Of a stretch of 64,000 bases of DNA, positions 50,383 through 62,061 are shown one piece after another. A program made the position numbers and the translations under genes. The DNA lies in NCBI RefSeq assembly GCF_022965805.1, contig NC_133102.1, positions 7,510,885 through 7,574,884 of the forward strand, given 5' to 3'. A model generated the notes under the pieces. It saw only the letters and a program-made list of their open reading frames with translations, had not been told where the DNA came from and searched no databases. Origin of the DNA: Primulina eburnea (taxonomy: Eukaryota > Streptophyta > Magnoliopsida > Lamiales > Gesneriaceae). Position 1 is the first letter of the stretch; the number at the start of each line of letters is the position of its first letter.

Positions 50383-52290
50383 ATGCACACTCGCTCGCAC
50401 ACCTCTTGCAACGTCAAGGGTGAGGGACACCCGCCTATTATTCCTTCGCAGTCAGAGATGCTCATCACCCAAGAAGCACTGAAGGCCATGATCGAAGAGA
50501 CAGCCACTCGCGCAGCAGCTGGAGTAGTGGCCCAGATACTCGCACATCATCCACGTACTAATACTGGCGAAACAACTCCCAACGACCCCAAAAAAACGGC
50601 AAGGCGCAATGATGAAACGTGCAATGAAGATGAATCAGATGGCCGTACACATCGCCCTCCTCCACGAAGAGAAACTATCTCGCTCCACACTTGCGCACGA
50701 GGATCCCACACTTTGAATGAGCAAGACAGCAGATTGGCCGTTTTACCTTGCTCGGCGCAGTCCCTTTTACCACTGCCATCTTAGCCGAATCGGTACCAGT
50801 GGGAGTGAAAATGCCCAACTTTCCAGAGTACGAGGGAATGGGTGACCCACAAGATCATCTCGACAAATTCTATGCGAAGGCAGATTTATACGATATTAGT
50901 GAAGCCGCTTATTGCAAAATCTTCCGAACTACGCTATCTGGTCGTGCGCTTACTTGGTTCAACAAGATCCCTCCAGGAACCATAGATAGCTTGGAGCAAC
51001 TAACTCAGCGTTTTCTCCATCAGTTCTCTATCAACAAGAAATACCCAAAAACAGCAGCTTATTTATTTACGATAATTCAGAAGGAAGGGGAATGCCTGAG
51101 CGAATATGTACAACGGTTCACGCAAGCTGTGCATGAGGTTCCCCATGTTAACCATGACCTGTTAGCGGAATAATGCAGCAGAACCTCCGCTATCGAAAAT
51201 TCAAGGAATCTATAGTTGGAAAGCCCCCAAGCACTCTGGAGGAATTGTTAGAAAGAGTCGAAAAACATATACGCATTGAAGAGGCCATCGAACCACGATA
51301 CTTAGGGAAAATAAGAAGGGAAGATGAGAGAACGGAAGGGACAAAGAGAGAGGAAAAACGAACGGCCCAAAGTCCAAGACTCCAGTACACTCTTTAAAGG
51401 CACACCTGTCAGACATACTGGTAGTAGCAGAGCAGCAGGGTTTACTGCAACCCCCACGCCCGATGAAAGAAAATCCTAAGCGTCAAAGATCTGACAAATA
51501 CTGTCGGTTCCACAAAGATAAAGGTCATTCCACTGAAGATTGTTTCAGCCTTCGGGCTGAGATAGAAAAGTTGATCAAACGAGGATATTTAGGTGACTAT
51601 GTGGATAGATTCCGCAGTCATCAGAAAGGCAACAAGCGTCCTGATGACAACCGCCCAAGCGAGCAGCAGCGAGAGAGGATCGAGAGGGGCAAAAAACCCG
51701 AGCAGAGAGAGGAGAACATGCCCACTAAAGGCATAGTCTCTGTTGTCACCGGGGGGCCCGCCTGTGGTGATTCCAACAATGCAAGGAAAAATCTCTCACG
51801 AGCAGCCAGACGTGATCAAAATTCCTCATGTTTAACCGTAACTCAGTCGATTAACGAGATATCGAAGAAAGATGAAGAAGTATTTTTTGGAGAAGAGGAC
51901 TTGGAAGCCTCTCGGGGGGAACACAATGACGTCTTAATCATTTCCGCCACGATTTCTAACTTTTGGATAAAGAAAATATTGGTGGACTTCAGGAAGCTCT
52001 GCAGATATCATTTTCATGGGGCATTCCAAAAGTTGGGTCTGAGTAATGCACAATTAATGCGAGTGAATACTCCTCTCGTCGGTTTTGCCGGAGAAGTAGT
52101 TGAAGCACTAGGTGAAATCGCTCTACCCATATCCTTGGGATCTTACCCGAGGCGGAGCACGAAAATGGTGAAGTTCTTAGTAGTGAAAGCCCCCTCGGCT
52201 TACAACGTGATACTTGGCCGTCCAAGCCTCAATCTGTTTCGTGTCATTGCATCCACATACCACATGAAGTTGAAATTCCCGACTCTATAA
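50383..52290 (+). pseudogene. Tat gag and protease region, broken
   Basis: Gag pieces: 50383-50784, 50748-51173, 51173-51397 and 51463-52290. The retrotransposon gag core is seen in MPNFPEYEGMGDPQDHLDKF and LSGRALTWFNKIPPGTIDSL. A Cys/His stretch YCRFHKDKGHSTEDC is a zinc-knuckle-like motif of this lineage. The aspartic protease region ends YNVILGRPSLN, but the catalytic loop is damaged: where Asp-Ser-Gly is expected the frame reads VDFRKLCRY, consistent with a small insertion and a compensating deletion. Stops and frameshifts separate the pieces. Confidence 0.8.
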
Positions 52291-52318
52291 GGTACATGAG
52301 AGGCGGTCGGATATAGCA

Positions 52319-53512
52319 GTGGAGACTCGAAGAAGACAGGGACCCGACATAGATTCTTTGAAGGGAAAGAAACAAAAACTTGAACAAATTTCAAATGAAA
52401 AGGGAATACATCTCGTGGATGGAGAGTCAAATGATAGAGAAAGGATGACCGCAACAGAATCTCTCAAATGTGTCGAAATAGTTCCCGGTGATCAAAGAAA
52501 ACCCCTCAGGATTGGGTCAGATCTGCCGATAGAAGTGGAGAACACTTTGACAACTTTTCTGCAGCACAACGTCGATACATTTGCTTGGGATGGCGAGCCA
52601 TTACCAGGGATACCTCCGGAATACGCACTTCATCATCTTAATGTGGATCCACAGATAAAACCGATTAAGCAGAAAAAGAGATAGTTTGGCCCAGATAAAA
52701 ATAAACATATAATTGATGAGGTGGGAAAGCTCATAAAGACCAAGTACATCAGGCCTGTTTCGTACCCAGAATGGTTAGCAAATGTTGTGTTGGTGCCAAA
52801 AGCTGGAGGGAAATGGCGTCTTTGCATAGACTTCACTGATTTAAACAAGGCATGCCCTAAAGATCTTTTCTCATTGCCTCGGATCGATTTGTCGGTCGAC
52901 TCGACTGCGGGTTGCGAATTGCTCAGCTTCCTGGATGCCTACCAAGGGTACAATCAGATAGAATTAGCTCCAGATAATCAAGAAAAAGCTAGTTTCATCA
53001 CTGATCGAGGATCTATTGCTATGAGGTAATGCCATTCGGACTCAAGAACGCGGGAGCAACATATGGTGAACAAGATGTTTGAAAATTTGATTGGGAAGAA
53101 CATGGAGGTGTACATAGACGACATGCTTGTAAAAAGTGTCCGAGCGATCTAGCATGTGGAGGACCTGGAAGAATGCTTTGAAATATTACGTAAATATTGC
53201 ATTAAGCTAAATCCAGAAAAATGTTCTTTTGGTGTACGAGGTGGCAAGTTCCTTGGATTCATGGTTTCGCAAAGAGGAGTAGAGGCAAACCCCGAAAAGA
53301 TAAAGGACGATCTTAAGCATGACTCCCCCGCGGAGCGTAAAAGGAGTACAAGAATTAACTGGAAGGATGGCTGCTTTGAACCGTTTCATATCTAGACCTA
53401 CAGACAAAGGCTTGCCTTTCTTCAAAATTCTAAGGCAAGGAAAGCGATTCAAGTTGACAGAAGAATGTCAGCAAGCATTCGAAGACTTAAATAAATATTT
53501 GACTACACCGCC
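52319..53512 (+). pseudogene. Tat reverse transcriptase region, broken
   Basis: The linker and N-terminal part of RT (GIPPEYALHHLNVDPQIKPI), then WRLCIDFTDLNKACPKDLF and LSFLDAYQGYNQI. The active-site motif VYIDDMLVKS at about 53108-53137 is preserved in codon form but lies in a different, interrupted frame. Stops at about 52682 and 53027 and several indels. The last residues before the solo LTR read DLNKYLTTPP. Confidence 0.8.
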
Positions 53513-54846
53513 TGTAATGACCCGAATATTTGTTTTGAATGAAGTATTAATTAAGACATAATTAATGAGTTGTTAATTAAGTATTATTAAGTAATTGATA
53601 ATTCGGGATTAAGCTGTTGGTATCCACCGAATTTTAAATGGATAACCCGACCTACTTCGGATTACATTATCTCGAGAAATCCAACTAGACCAATGAGATT
53701 CTGACACGTGGTAGATAGATTGGTTCGGATTTTTTGAAATAGTCCGGATGCAGCCTATAAATAGAAGCCGATTCTTTTGTTTCCTTCACTGCATTCTTCA
53801 GAGAGAGTTCTAGTCGTACCTTAGGTTTTCTAGCCAGTTTCTAGGGCACTTTGGTGTCGGGAAGTTTCGGAGCTAGTATCGACTCGAGGAGGGGTCGGTG
53901 AACTGAGATCGAGACATCATCAGCGGGCTGACGACGGACGCAGGTATAATCCTAAATCCTTAGACAGTGATTTAAAGATCATTAGGGAGATCTTTGTAGC
54001 ATGTTTGATCTGGTTTGTTAGTGATTTCATTATGTTAGTATTGTCTAGGTTCAGAGCTTTCTGTCAGATTTTTTTAGTGAGGTACGTGATGTACTGACTG
54101 AGATATCCAAGCGTAGTATACACACTTATATGCTGTATATTTATCTGTTGCATTGATACATGTTTTACTGCTTTAGCATATTATGCATGACATATCATGT
54201 TGAGCCTGATATCTTTTATGATATACCTCGTTTGTTGGGGCCTCTCAGCCCTATTCTGTTTTGTGGACGATGGGGCATCGAGAGCTACAGTGTCCGACGG
54301 GACCCGCGGGCTCTGATGACCTGGACATTGCAGGTCCACGTCTTGATGATGAGTGTGGAAGCCAAAACATGCCTAGGGCAGATCAGAGACTACACACTCA
54401 GGCGTCTCTAGACTGAGCATGAGATTCTTGACTTGATCTTTGATATCCGAGCAAATTGCATTTCGCATGCATCATATCAGTTTGTATACTCGTACATTCT
54501 CGTATTGGGCGATTTTCGCTCACGTCCTTGTTTTCATCTTGGGCACCCCATTCCACGGGGCAGGTCTTAGGTTGGACGGTTCGGACGACCAGAGCAGTGG
54601 CTAGAGCAGTTGGGTTTTCGGTGGTGATCCAGTGGAGGTTTTCTGTGGTTTATCGTTTTCTCGTTCAGGGTTATGTTTTGTTTTTGTTATGGTTGTATTA
54701 ATATTTAAGACTGCTGTTATTGTTTTGTTTTCGTTTGGGTTGTAAGATGATTAAGTATTTGGTTTCCGCTGTTTAATTGTGGTTATTAAGTTTAATGTTG
54801 CATGTTTATTAGTCTGTTTAGTAGTGGCTCGGGTAAGGGCGCTACA
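53513..54846 (+). mobile_element. Solo LTR, family X, copy 2, inside the Tat element
   Basis: 1,334 bp, TGTAATGACCCGAATATTTG ... AAGGGCGCTACA, flanked by the 5-bp duplication CCGCC (53508-53512 and 54847-54851). Without it the pol frame runs from TTPP into LLEKPRFGDT. It belongs to the same family as the solo LTR at 39603-41101, in the opposite orientation. Being inside the Tat element, it is the younger insertion of the two. Confidence 0.88.
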
Positions 54847-55560
54847 CCGCCACTCCTAGAAAAACCCCGCTTTGGGGATACACTGATGCTTTATTTGGTG
54901 GTCTCACCTGAAGCGGTTAGTGTTGTGCTCGTGCTGAATGAAAAAAGAGAGCATAAACATGTGTATTACATCAATCGAACCTTACATGGATCCGAGCTCC
55001 GATACACCAACATCGAGAAATTAGCGCTTGCCTTAGTAATTGCAGCAAGAAAACTACGCCCATATTTACTATGTCACCAAGTGGTGGCACTCACTAATCA
55101 CCCTCTAAAGCAAGTGTTATCTAGTCCAGAGGCGTCGGGCCAAATGGTTAAGTGGGCCGTTGAGCTGAGCGAATTCGGACTTGAGTTTAAATCTCGTCCA
55201 GCTATTAAAGCACAAGTTCTCACAGATTTTCTTGTTGAAATGACAACTAATGAGGCAGAAAGATCCATTCCAACTTGGGTGGTCCATGTTGATGGATCAT
55301 CAACTTCGAACGGGAGCGGAGCAGGGGTATTGCTAGAAAGCCCTCAAGGTGATAAATTGATGTATTCCATTAAATTTCAATTCTCCGCGTCAAATATTGA
55401 GGCCGAGTATGAGGCCTCATAGCAGGAATTAAGTTGGCTCTGTCGGCTGGAGCAAGAAGTCTGGTGGTGCACAGTGATTCTCAGCTAGTCGTTAACCAAC
55501 TCAATGGAACTTACGAAGCCAAAGAAGAAAAACTGGACCAATATGTGACTTGAGTTAACG
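54847..55560 (+). pseudogene. Tat RNase H and archaeal-type RNase H region
   Basis: The first part reads ASLVLVLNEKREHKHVYYIN-like RNase H sequence (LVLNEKREHKHVYYINRTLH; YTNIEKLALALVIAARKLRP). It is followed by WVVHVDGSSTSNGSGAGVLL and SNIEAEYEA, the start of the additional RNase H typical of the Tat lineage, and HSDSQLVVNQLNGTYEAKEE. A stop at about 55420 and later indels break the frame. Confidence 0.75.
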
Positions 55561-55598
55561 AATCACTCGCTCTACTGGAGAGCTACGGGATAAAACAA

Positions 55599-56661
55599 TT
55601 GCCCAGGGCAAAAAATGAAGTGGCAGACCTTCTGGCCAAGATAGCCAGTTCCTGGACTAACATAGACAACAGAACGATAACTTTCCTGTCAATCAGTAAG
55701 GAGGAGGCTGAGAAGGCTGGCTGCAACATATTTTGTGTAGAGAGGGAAGAACCAAGTTGGAAAGAAGAAATTGTTAACTATCTAATGCGTGACGATCTCC
55801 CTCAAGATCCCGCCGCTGCACGTAAGCTAAGGATAAGAGCTGCGCGATTCACAATTATAGATGGAGAGCTTTATAAACGAGGTTACTCTCAGCCATTCCT
55901 GAAGTGTCTCACTTCTAGCAAGGCAAACTACGTTCTTCGTGAGATCCACGAAGGAATATGTGGAAACTACTTTGGAGGGAAAGCATTGGCTGCCAAAACC
56001 TTACGACAAGGTTACTTTTGGCCAACCATGAGGAAAGATGCCATGGAATTGGTTAAGCGGTGTCGATCTTGCCAAGAGCACGCCAATCTCCATCACCAAC
56101 CCGCGACGTTGTTACAACCACTTGGAAGCCCCCTACCCTTTGCCCAGTGGGGGAATAGACCTGGTAGGACCTTTCTCCCCAGCTATTGGGCAGAGAAAAT
56201 TTCTCATAGTTGCCGTAGATTATTTCACGAAGTGGGTCGAGGCAGAGCCATTGGCGAAAATTTCGGAGAAAGACGTCATAGGTTTTCTGTGGAAAAACAT
56301 AGTGTGCAGGTGTGGGATTCCCCGAGCTCTGATCTCGAACAACGGCACTCAGTTCTTTGGAGCAAGACTAAAGGAGTGGTGTCAGGGTCTCTCTATCAAG
56401 CAACTATTTACGTCGATCGGCAAACCACAAGCCGATGGGCAAACAGAGGTAACTAACCGAACTATCTTGCAGCATCTGAAGACCCGTCTCGGCAACGCTA
56501 AAGGAAACTGGGTGGAAGAATTTCCGAGCGCATTGTGGGTGTACCGAACTACACCGCGCACATCGACAGGGGAATCACCTTTCAATCTAGCTTACGGTGT
56601 TGAAGCTGTAGCCCCCGCTGAGATAGGAGAAACTTCATTGAGGGTGAAACAGTACAAATAG
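55599..56661 (+). pseudogene. Tat integrase, frameshifted
   Basis: Integrase in two overlapping frames, 55599-56456 and 56038-56661. The zinc-binding region is CGNYFGGKALAAKTLRQGYF ... CRSCQEHANLHH. The catalytic core has IDLVGPFSPAIGQRKFLIVA and VDYFTKWVEAEPLA, then SNNGTQFFGARLKEW (where a second Asp is usual, it reads SNNGTQF) and GKPQADGQTEVTNRTI. The switch between frames is at about 56150. The D-to-N change at the second catalytic position suggests loss of activity even without the frameshift. Confidence 0.82.
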
Positions 56662-57599
56662 CTTGAGAACGATCAGGCCCTTCGAGCCTCCTTGGATTTA
56701 ATCGACAAATTGCGAGAAGAAACATCCGTCCGGGCAGAAAGGATACAGGGGGGCACGCATGGCTAAGGTTTATAATGACCGAGTAAATCCAAGATCCTTC
56801 CAAGTATGAGACCTTGTGATGAGAAAAGCTGATATTTTGCGTTCAGTCGAAAACTTGACCCAAAGTGGGAGGGCCCCTATAAAGTGGTAGAGATAATCAA
56901 GATGGGTACTTATCGCTTCCAACACCAAAATTGGAAAGTACTACCTCGGCCATAGAATGTAGCAAATCTGAAGAAATTTTATGCATAGATGGACGTAGTT
57001 GAAAAATAAAATAATAGTTTATGTTTGGTTGTTTCCGTGTGTCATCATTTTGCCCATGTATCTCCATCATTACAATATTCAATAAGATTATCAGTTATTC
57101 TCCAATGTTAGCAAGTGATTTTTTCAGGTGTAATATTCCGAGTACGTATGCTTATATCATCACCTTCCCATGTAGTCGTCGAAGGCTCCCAAAAAAAAAG
57201 AGACTTGGCCAACCTCGTGGGATTGCTGACATGACAACTCTAGAGAAGGTCAACAATGAAACAAGTCTCAGGATACCTCACCACCCTTAGTGGGGTTTAG
57301 GACTTCCCCTTGAAACAAAATCTTGGGAGATTGATCCCCTTCCAAGTACACATGAAAACAAGCATTACGCCATCACAAACAAAACTACTGCATGTAGCAC
57401 AATATGAAAGAAATTATTTATGAAATCTTCAAATGTGAAAGTACCGCGGCCTTAGGGTTCAAATGAAACGAATATCTAATCCATGCGAAAGCACGATAAA
57501 GGATATTACGATAAATAACAAATGAAAGTAAACAAATATAAGGAATAATAATAAATGCTACTTAACGCTATGCTTCCCCTTCATTAGGGAGGAGATCCA

Positions 57600-59649
57600 A
57601 GGCTTCAATCATCTCAGCATTGTCCGAAGGGACATCAACCATGGATCCTCCACCCACCTCCGAGACACGGCTCAATCATCATCACTATCTCTTCAGGCAC
57701 AAGTTTCTTCCTCAGTTGGTTTCGACAATCCAGAACTACCTCATCATGAATGATCATGGCACGATCAAGTACCTCCTCTCTAAAGGCAGACGATGCTTTG
57801 AAATTCTGAACGCCTTTCTCCTCAGTCCTTTTCAAAAGATTATTGCCCGCCTCGGAGTCAAGGAATTGACCACCAGTCTTGACCTCGGTAGAATACTTCT
57901 CTTCGAGGATTGTAAAATCTTTTAACTTGTCCGCAAACTTTCCCTGTACATGTACAAGCTCCACATTGATCTTTTCTTTCTCTTGAGTAAGACGAAAATT
58001 CTCTTCTTTCAATCGAGCAACCTCCTCGTGCAGCTTATCTTGACAATTGCGCAGCCTTTCCTCCCGAACTCGCACAACACTAGCTAACCACAAACCCTGC
58101 AAATATATTGACAAACAATTTTAAAGCGGACAAAGCATGCAAGATTCTAACATAATAAGCACAATACCTAACACAAATTCCAGGCAAGGGAATGAGCAAA
58201 TGAATACGTGGATAACGACACTAGATGGACCATGTCGTAATCTCCGACAATGCTCTGTCCTTTCTTGCATCCAATCTCTGGATCATCTAAATCCCAGAAA
58301 GAGTCAGCTTTTTCCCTATAGTTCACCCTATCGACCAAAGATATGCTTAACACGGGAAGTCTTGGAAGGTGCTCCTTCATCGTCCGCACGGATCCTCTTA
58401 GGATTCTTTTGCATTTCATCATCAATCTTCTTTTGCACCCCTTCATGAGAACGTTTTTTTGCCTCTCCTCCTCCCCCATTCGCAGGCCTAATCTCCACAG
58501 TTTTGCTTGATGGCGAATAGTTAGTTTTCTTTTGCGAGTTAGAACCCGACCCACAGACATGCTCAGAACGTGCCAGTGGGATACCCCTACGGATAGGGTC
58601 ACGAAAGTCATGAACAGCCCGATTCACAGGCGCTCTACTATCACCAGCAAGCGGGGAACGCCTCCCCACAGTGGCCTTGCGAGCCTGGATCGCTGCAAAA
58701 TCAAATCTATCACCTGCACATATACAGTTGGGTGGAAAGGTTATATAAAAGAAAAAGAATCAGCTAATTACAGTGCGAAATAATATGGAGAATGAAGGAA
58801 TAACCAACACAGAGTGCAAAAAAAATTAAAATTAATACCAGCGGTCATTAAATTCCTAGGATTAAAAAGTTCTTCAAAAAGACCTAAATCACGACATTGA
58901 AGTTGAAGTGCGCGGTGAGTCTCTCGTCGCAATAACTCGAACTCCCGAACTCCAAACCACGGGTATCCCCCACCCGCAATCCTTAACATAAAAAAATTGA
59001 GAATTCCAAAAGCTTCTAGGAGACGGGATTCGGAACAAAAATTTACATTTGGCTCGAGGTTGAAAGTAAAAAAACGAGTCTGGTTTGCTCCTACGCGTCG
59101 AGAAAAGTGAATGGAACAATTCTACAGACAAAGGCATGTGAATTTCCCTCATCTTATGACAAAACACTGAATAAACTATAACGGCGTTTGGGGTCAATTG
59201 ATTAAAGCTTATACCAAGGCTTTCGACCCATTCCACTAATAGAGGTTGCGGAGGAAACGACAGTCCACCAGTAAAGTATTCAAGGAAAAGGGTGAAATGA
59301 CCCGATGCCGGGTTATGGCAGTCATCTCGAGGCCTCAAAACCTTAATGTCATATTCAGGTGGTATTCCAAGTACTTTGCGCAAGCTCCCCACATCTTGGA
59401 TATTCAGAGCATATCTATCCTCACAGCCTAAATTTTCGTTAGATTTAGGGTCATCATCCAACAAGGGAGTCTCTAATGGCGTATGTCCCTTAAGAAACCC
59501 GCTAGATGCTAGAGATCGAGTCTGTGAGTCACCAGAAGAGGCTGAACCACCTGAAAGTCGGACGCAATCGACTTTGGAGAGTAACTATCAGAATCATCAC
59601 TGGCGCTAGAGCCACTTATGGAAATTCGGTTAAACCGACGATTGGCCAT
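57600..59649 (-). pseudogene. Antisense accessory gene of the Tat element
   Basis: A multi-part coding region opposite in direction to gag-pol, between integrase and the 3' LTR. It starts at an ATG at 59647-59649 (MANRRFNRISISGSSASDDS). After one frameshift at about 59552 comes SLRKVLGIPPEYDIKVLRP, then LLVEWVESLGISFNQLTPNA, the domain Pfam lists as putative gypsy type transposon (recalled as PF04195). A frameshift near 58985 leads to GVREFELLRRETHRALQLQC. Later exons carry a basic, Ser/Lys-rich linker (KKRSHEGVQKKIDDEMQKNP) and a coiled-coil region, EEVARLKEENFRLTQEKEKI (58114-57635). Introns probably separate these parts. The role is unknown; in related elements it is thought accessory. Confidence 0.7.
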
Positions 59650-59764
59650 TAGCAAGGAATACTCTTTCCCTCGAGGAGCACAACCTGCACAAAATTTTCA
59701 TTTTTTTTCTTCTACTTATTTATCAAAATGCCTACAAACAATACGTCTCATGCAAATAAAAAAT

Positions 59765-60165
59765 TATATAAACTCGATTAGGTATTTGTTGGATTAATAA
59801 GAATAAGCCCAATTCAATAAGCTTAATTCAATTAGTTATTTGTTTAGTTTTAACATTATCTAGGCCCAAAATTTTGGATCGTGCTGCCAAAGCCAAGCCC
59901 ATTAAGCACTCCTAAAAATCTATAAATAGAGGAACTCTCACACAATTCAATGTATGCTTTCATTTTTATAAAATTTCTCTTGTTCTCTGAATTTCTTTGA
60001 ACTGGTTACTGACTTGAGCGTTGGAGTGCCTACGTCGAGAACCCTCCCGACGCCCATTTGACGAGTGTTCATGACGCATGTGACGGTCCGCAAATTAACT
60101 GTGTATTGTCTACGTGGATCTGTTTATCAGCCAATCTACGTGACTCATTTATTTTAGCTGCATCA
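59765..60165 (+). repeat. 3' LTR of the Tat element
   Basis: It matches the 5' LTR from ACTCGATTAG onward and ends TTTAGCTGCATCA. The first 20-30 bases differ from the 5' LTR, so the exact start and the polypurine tract are uncertain. Confidence 0.85.
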
Positions 60166-60260
60166 ACAATAAAAAGTAATAATTTTTCATGGATGATCTA
60201 AATAAGATATCTGTTTTACAAAATACGACCCGTGAGACTGTCTCACACGAGTTTTTGTCT
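60166..60260 (-). mobile_element. Right half of the MITE split by the Tat element
   Basis: ACAATAAAAAGTAATAATTT ... CGACCCGTGAGACTGTCTC and ACACGAGTTTTTG complete the MITE begun before 49905. Confidence 0.8.
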
Positions 60261-61425
60261 ATTGTATAAGTATGCCGAATATGCATGTCTCGTGTCCTAT
60301 AATTAATAATGATTAATAAATCGAAAAGTTTAATTAGTTTAATAAATTAAGGGACATAATTTAATTTAAAGGTAGCCAATATTTGTTTATTGTGCTGAAA
60401 GAATGGGAAACATACGATGGAAGCTGGATTCTGATCACACACATGATGCAAAAGATGAGAACGAATGTCTAGCTATCATCTCATCTCACCCAATTGTTCA
60501 ATTTAACTTTAATTCTATTAAGCTATGTTTGGTAGCCATGATAAGAGAATGATTATTAAATAATCATCCTTTATCTCGTGTTTGGTTCATTTTTTATTTA
60601 GATTGCAGGCCCTTGATTATGATTGAAAGCCCTCATTATTCATGTTATTTGTGTGATTAAATATTCTTCTTAAAAGGTGTGATAGTGTATAATTCTTGAA
60701 TAATAATCATGATAAGATTGTATATTGACCATAATACCCTTAAATTGTCTTCTTCAATATAATATGAAAATTAAAATTAATGAAAATTTAATAATTAATA
60801 TAATATTTAAATTTTTATTATATTTTTTTTACAACATATTTTCATATATTATTATTATTTTCAATTATTTTAAAGAAAATAAAATATAGTGCAAATCTAT
60901 TTTAAATTAAATTTTTATAAATTTGTAATCTATTTAATTAATTTTTTTTATGAAAATAAATATTTATTAAATTCTATTTATTTTGTTTAATGATACCGTA
61001 ATATTTTTAAATATATTTCTAATAAATATATTTAAATTAATTTTAATAAATATAAATTATAATTATAAATATTTAATTATCTATTCAATTATTTTAAGAA
61101 TATATACAATTGGGGCATTTTGTCATTACAACAAAATTTACAAAATTAATACATCATTTTAAAATCATACTAAACACCATGTTATTTATCCCACTATATT
61201 ATTAATTCATATCTTTCATTTTTCAATCATTCTAATTATTAATTATTTACTATCACATCACACATACCAAACGGAACTTTAATACCCATCATTCCATTTA
61301 TTAATTAATTTAATATATTTATCTTTTCAGATTTAGATTTGTAGGATTAACTTTATATCACATTATGCATTTGGGATGTGAAAATATTATGAGATATATC
61401 TTCTATTTAGGTTATTTATAAAAAA
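60261..61425. other. Intergenic, very AT-rich
   Basis: No coding frame. The stretch at about 60530-61290 begins TAAGCTATGTTTGGTAGCCA and ends CACATACCAAACGGAACTTT, weakly inverted termini suggesting another small transposon. No target duplication was confirmed. Confidence 0.4.
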
Positions 61426-61960
61426 CATTAACACGGACGCTCCCACGTGGAGCCGTAATTTTTTTTTATTATATTTTTTCGATTTTTAATGTCCGTTCAT
61501 TCATTATCATGCCTGACAACTTCACGTAAAAGGCGTTCATTCAGTCGATGCCTAAGAATTTCACGTGAAAGATGAGATTCTGAAAAATCACGTAAAGATC
61601 AATAATTCAAATAAGAATGGAGGTTTTTAAAAATAATTTAAATTTAAAATTTATTTCAAAACTAATTTGAAAAACAAAGTTTTGCACAACTAATGACATC
61701 CGCGCTTTGTAAGCGCGGACGCTCCTACGTGGAGCACCGTCCGCGCTCGTAAGCGCGGACACTCCCACGTGGAGCACTGTATGTATTTTGTAAATTTTTT
61801 TTATTTATATTTTATCGATTTTTAATGTCCGTTCATTCATTATCATGCCTGACAACTTCACGTGAAAAGCGTTCATTCAGTCGATGCCTGAGAACTTCAC
61901 GTGAAAGATGAGATTCTGAAAAATCACGTGAAGACCAATAATTCAAATAAGAATCGAAGC
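61426..61960. repeat. Duplicated leader with G+C hairpins, upstream of the MULE transposase
   Basis: Two units of about 335 bp (from about 61430 and about 61758) share CGGACRCTCCCACGTGGAGC, CGATTTTTAATGTCCGTTCA, TTATCATGCCTGACAACTTC and GATGAGATTCTGAAAAATCA. Between and at their starts lie perfect hairpins: CCGCGCTT-TGT-AAGCGCGG (61700-61718) and a 34-bp near-palindrome at 61713-61746 with arms GCGCGGAC and GCTCC. Each unit holds G-box-like CACGTG sites and several TTCACGTGAA words. This is likely the terminal/subterminal and promoter region of the Mutator-like element. Confidence 0.7.
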
Positions 61961-62061
61961 TATACAGTCTTCACATTTTATTCTCCTATATAATTGATGA
62001 AAAATTCGAGGAACGAGGTATCAACTTTCTCTTAAATTTTTTCTCAATTTTCATTGACAAA

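Larger units (their letters stand above)
49905..60165 (+). mobile_element. Tat-lineage Ty3/gypsy retrotransposon, decayed, with antisense gene
   Basis: The element of about 10.3 kb is bounded by the 5-bp duplication ACAAT (49900-49904 and 60166-60170). Order: 5' LTR, primer site, gag-protease, reverse transcriptase, RNase H, second (archaeal-type) RNase H, integrase, an antisense accessory gene, 3' LTR. The second RNase H, the antisense gene and the long 3' non-pol region are marks of the Tat/Retand/Grande lineage. It is inserted in a MITE and is interrupted by a solo LTR at 53513-54846. Every sense frame is broken, so it cannot move by itself. Confidence 0.88.

Noticed and set aside
60530..61290. 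Possible small inverted-repeat transposon
   Set aside because: The termini are only loosely complementary (GTTTGGTAG / TACCAAAC) and I could not find a target duplication.
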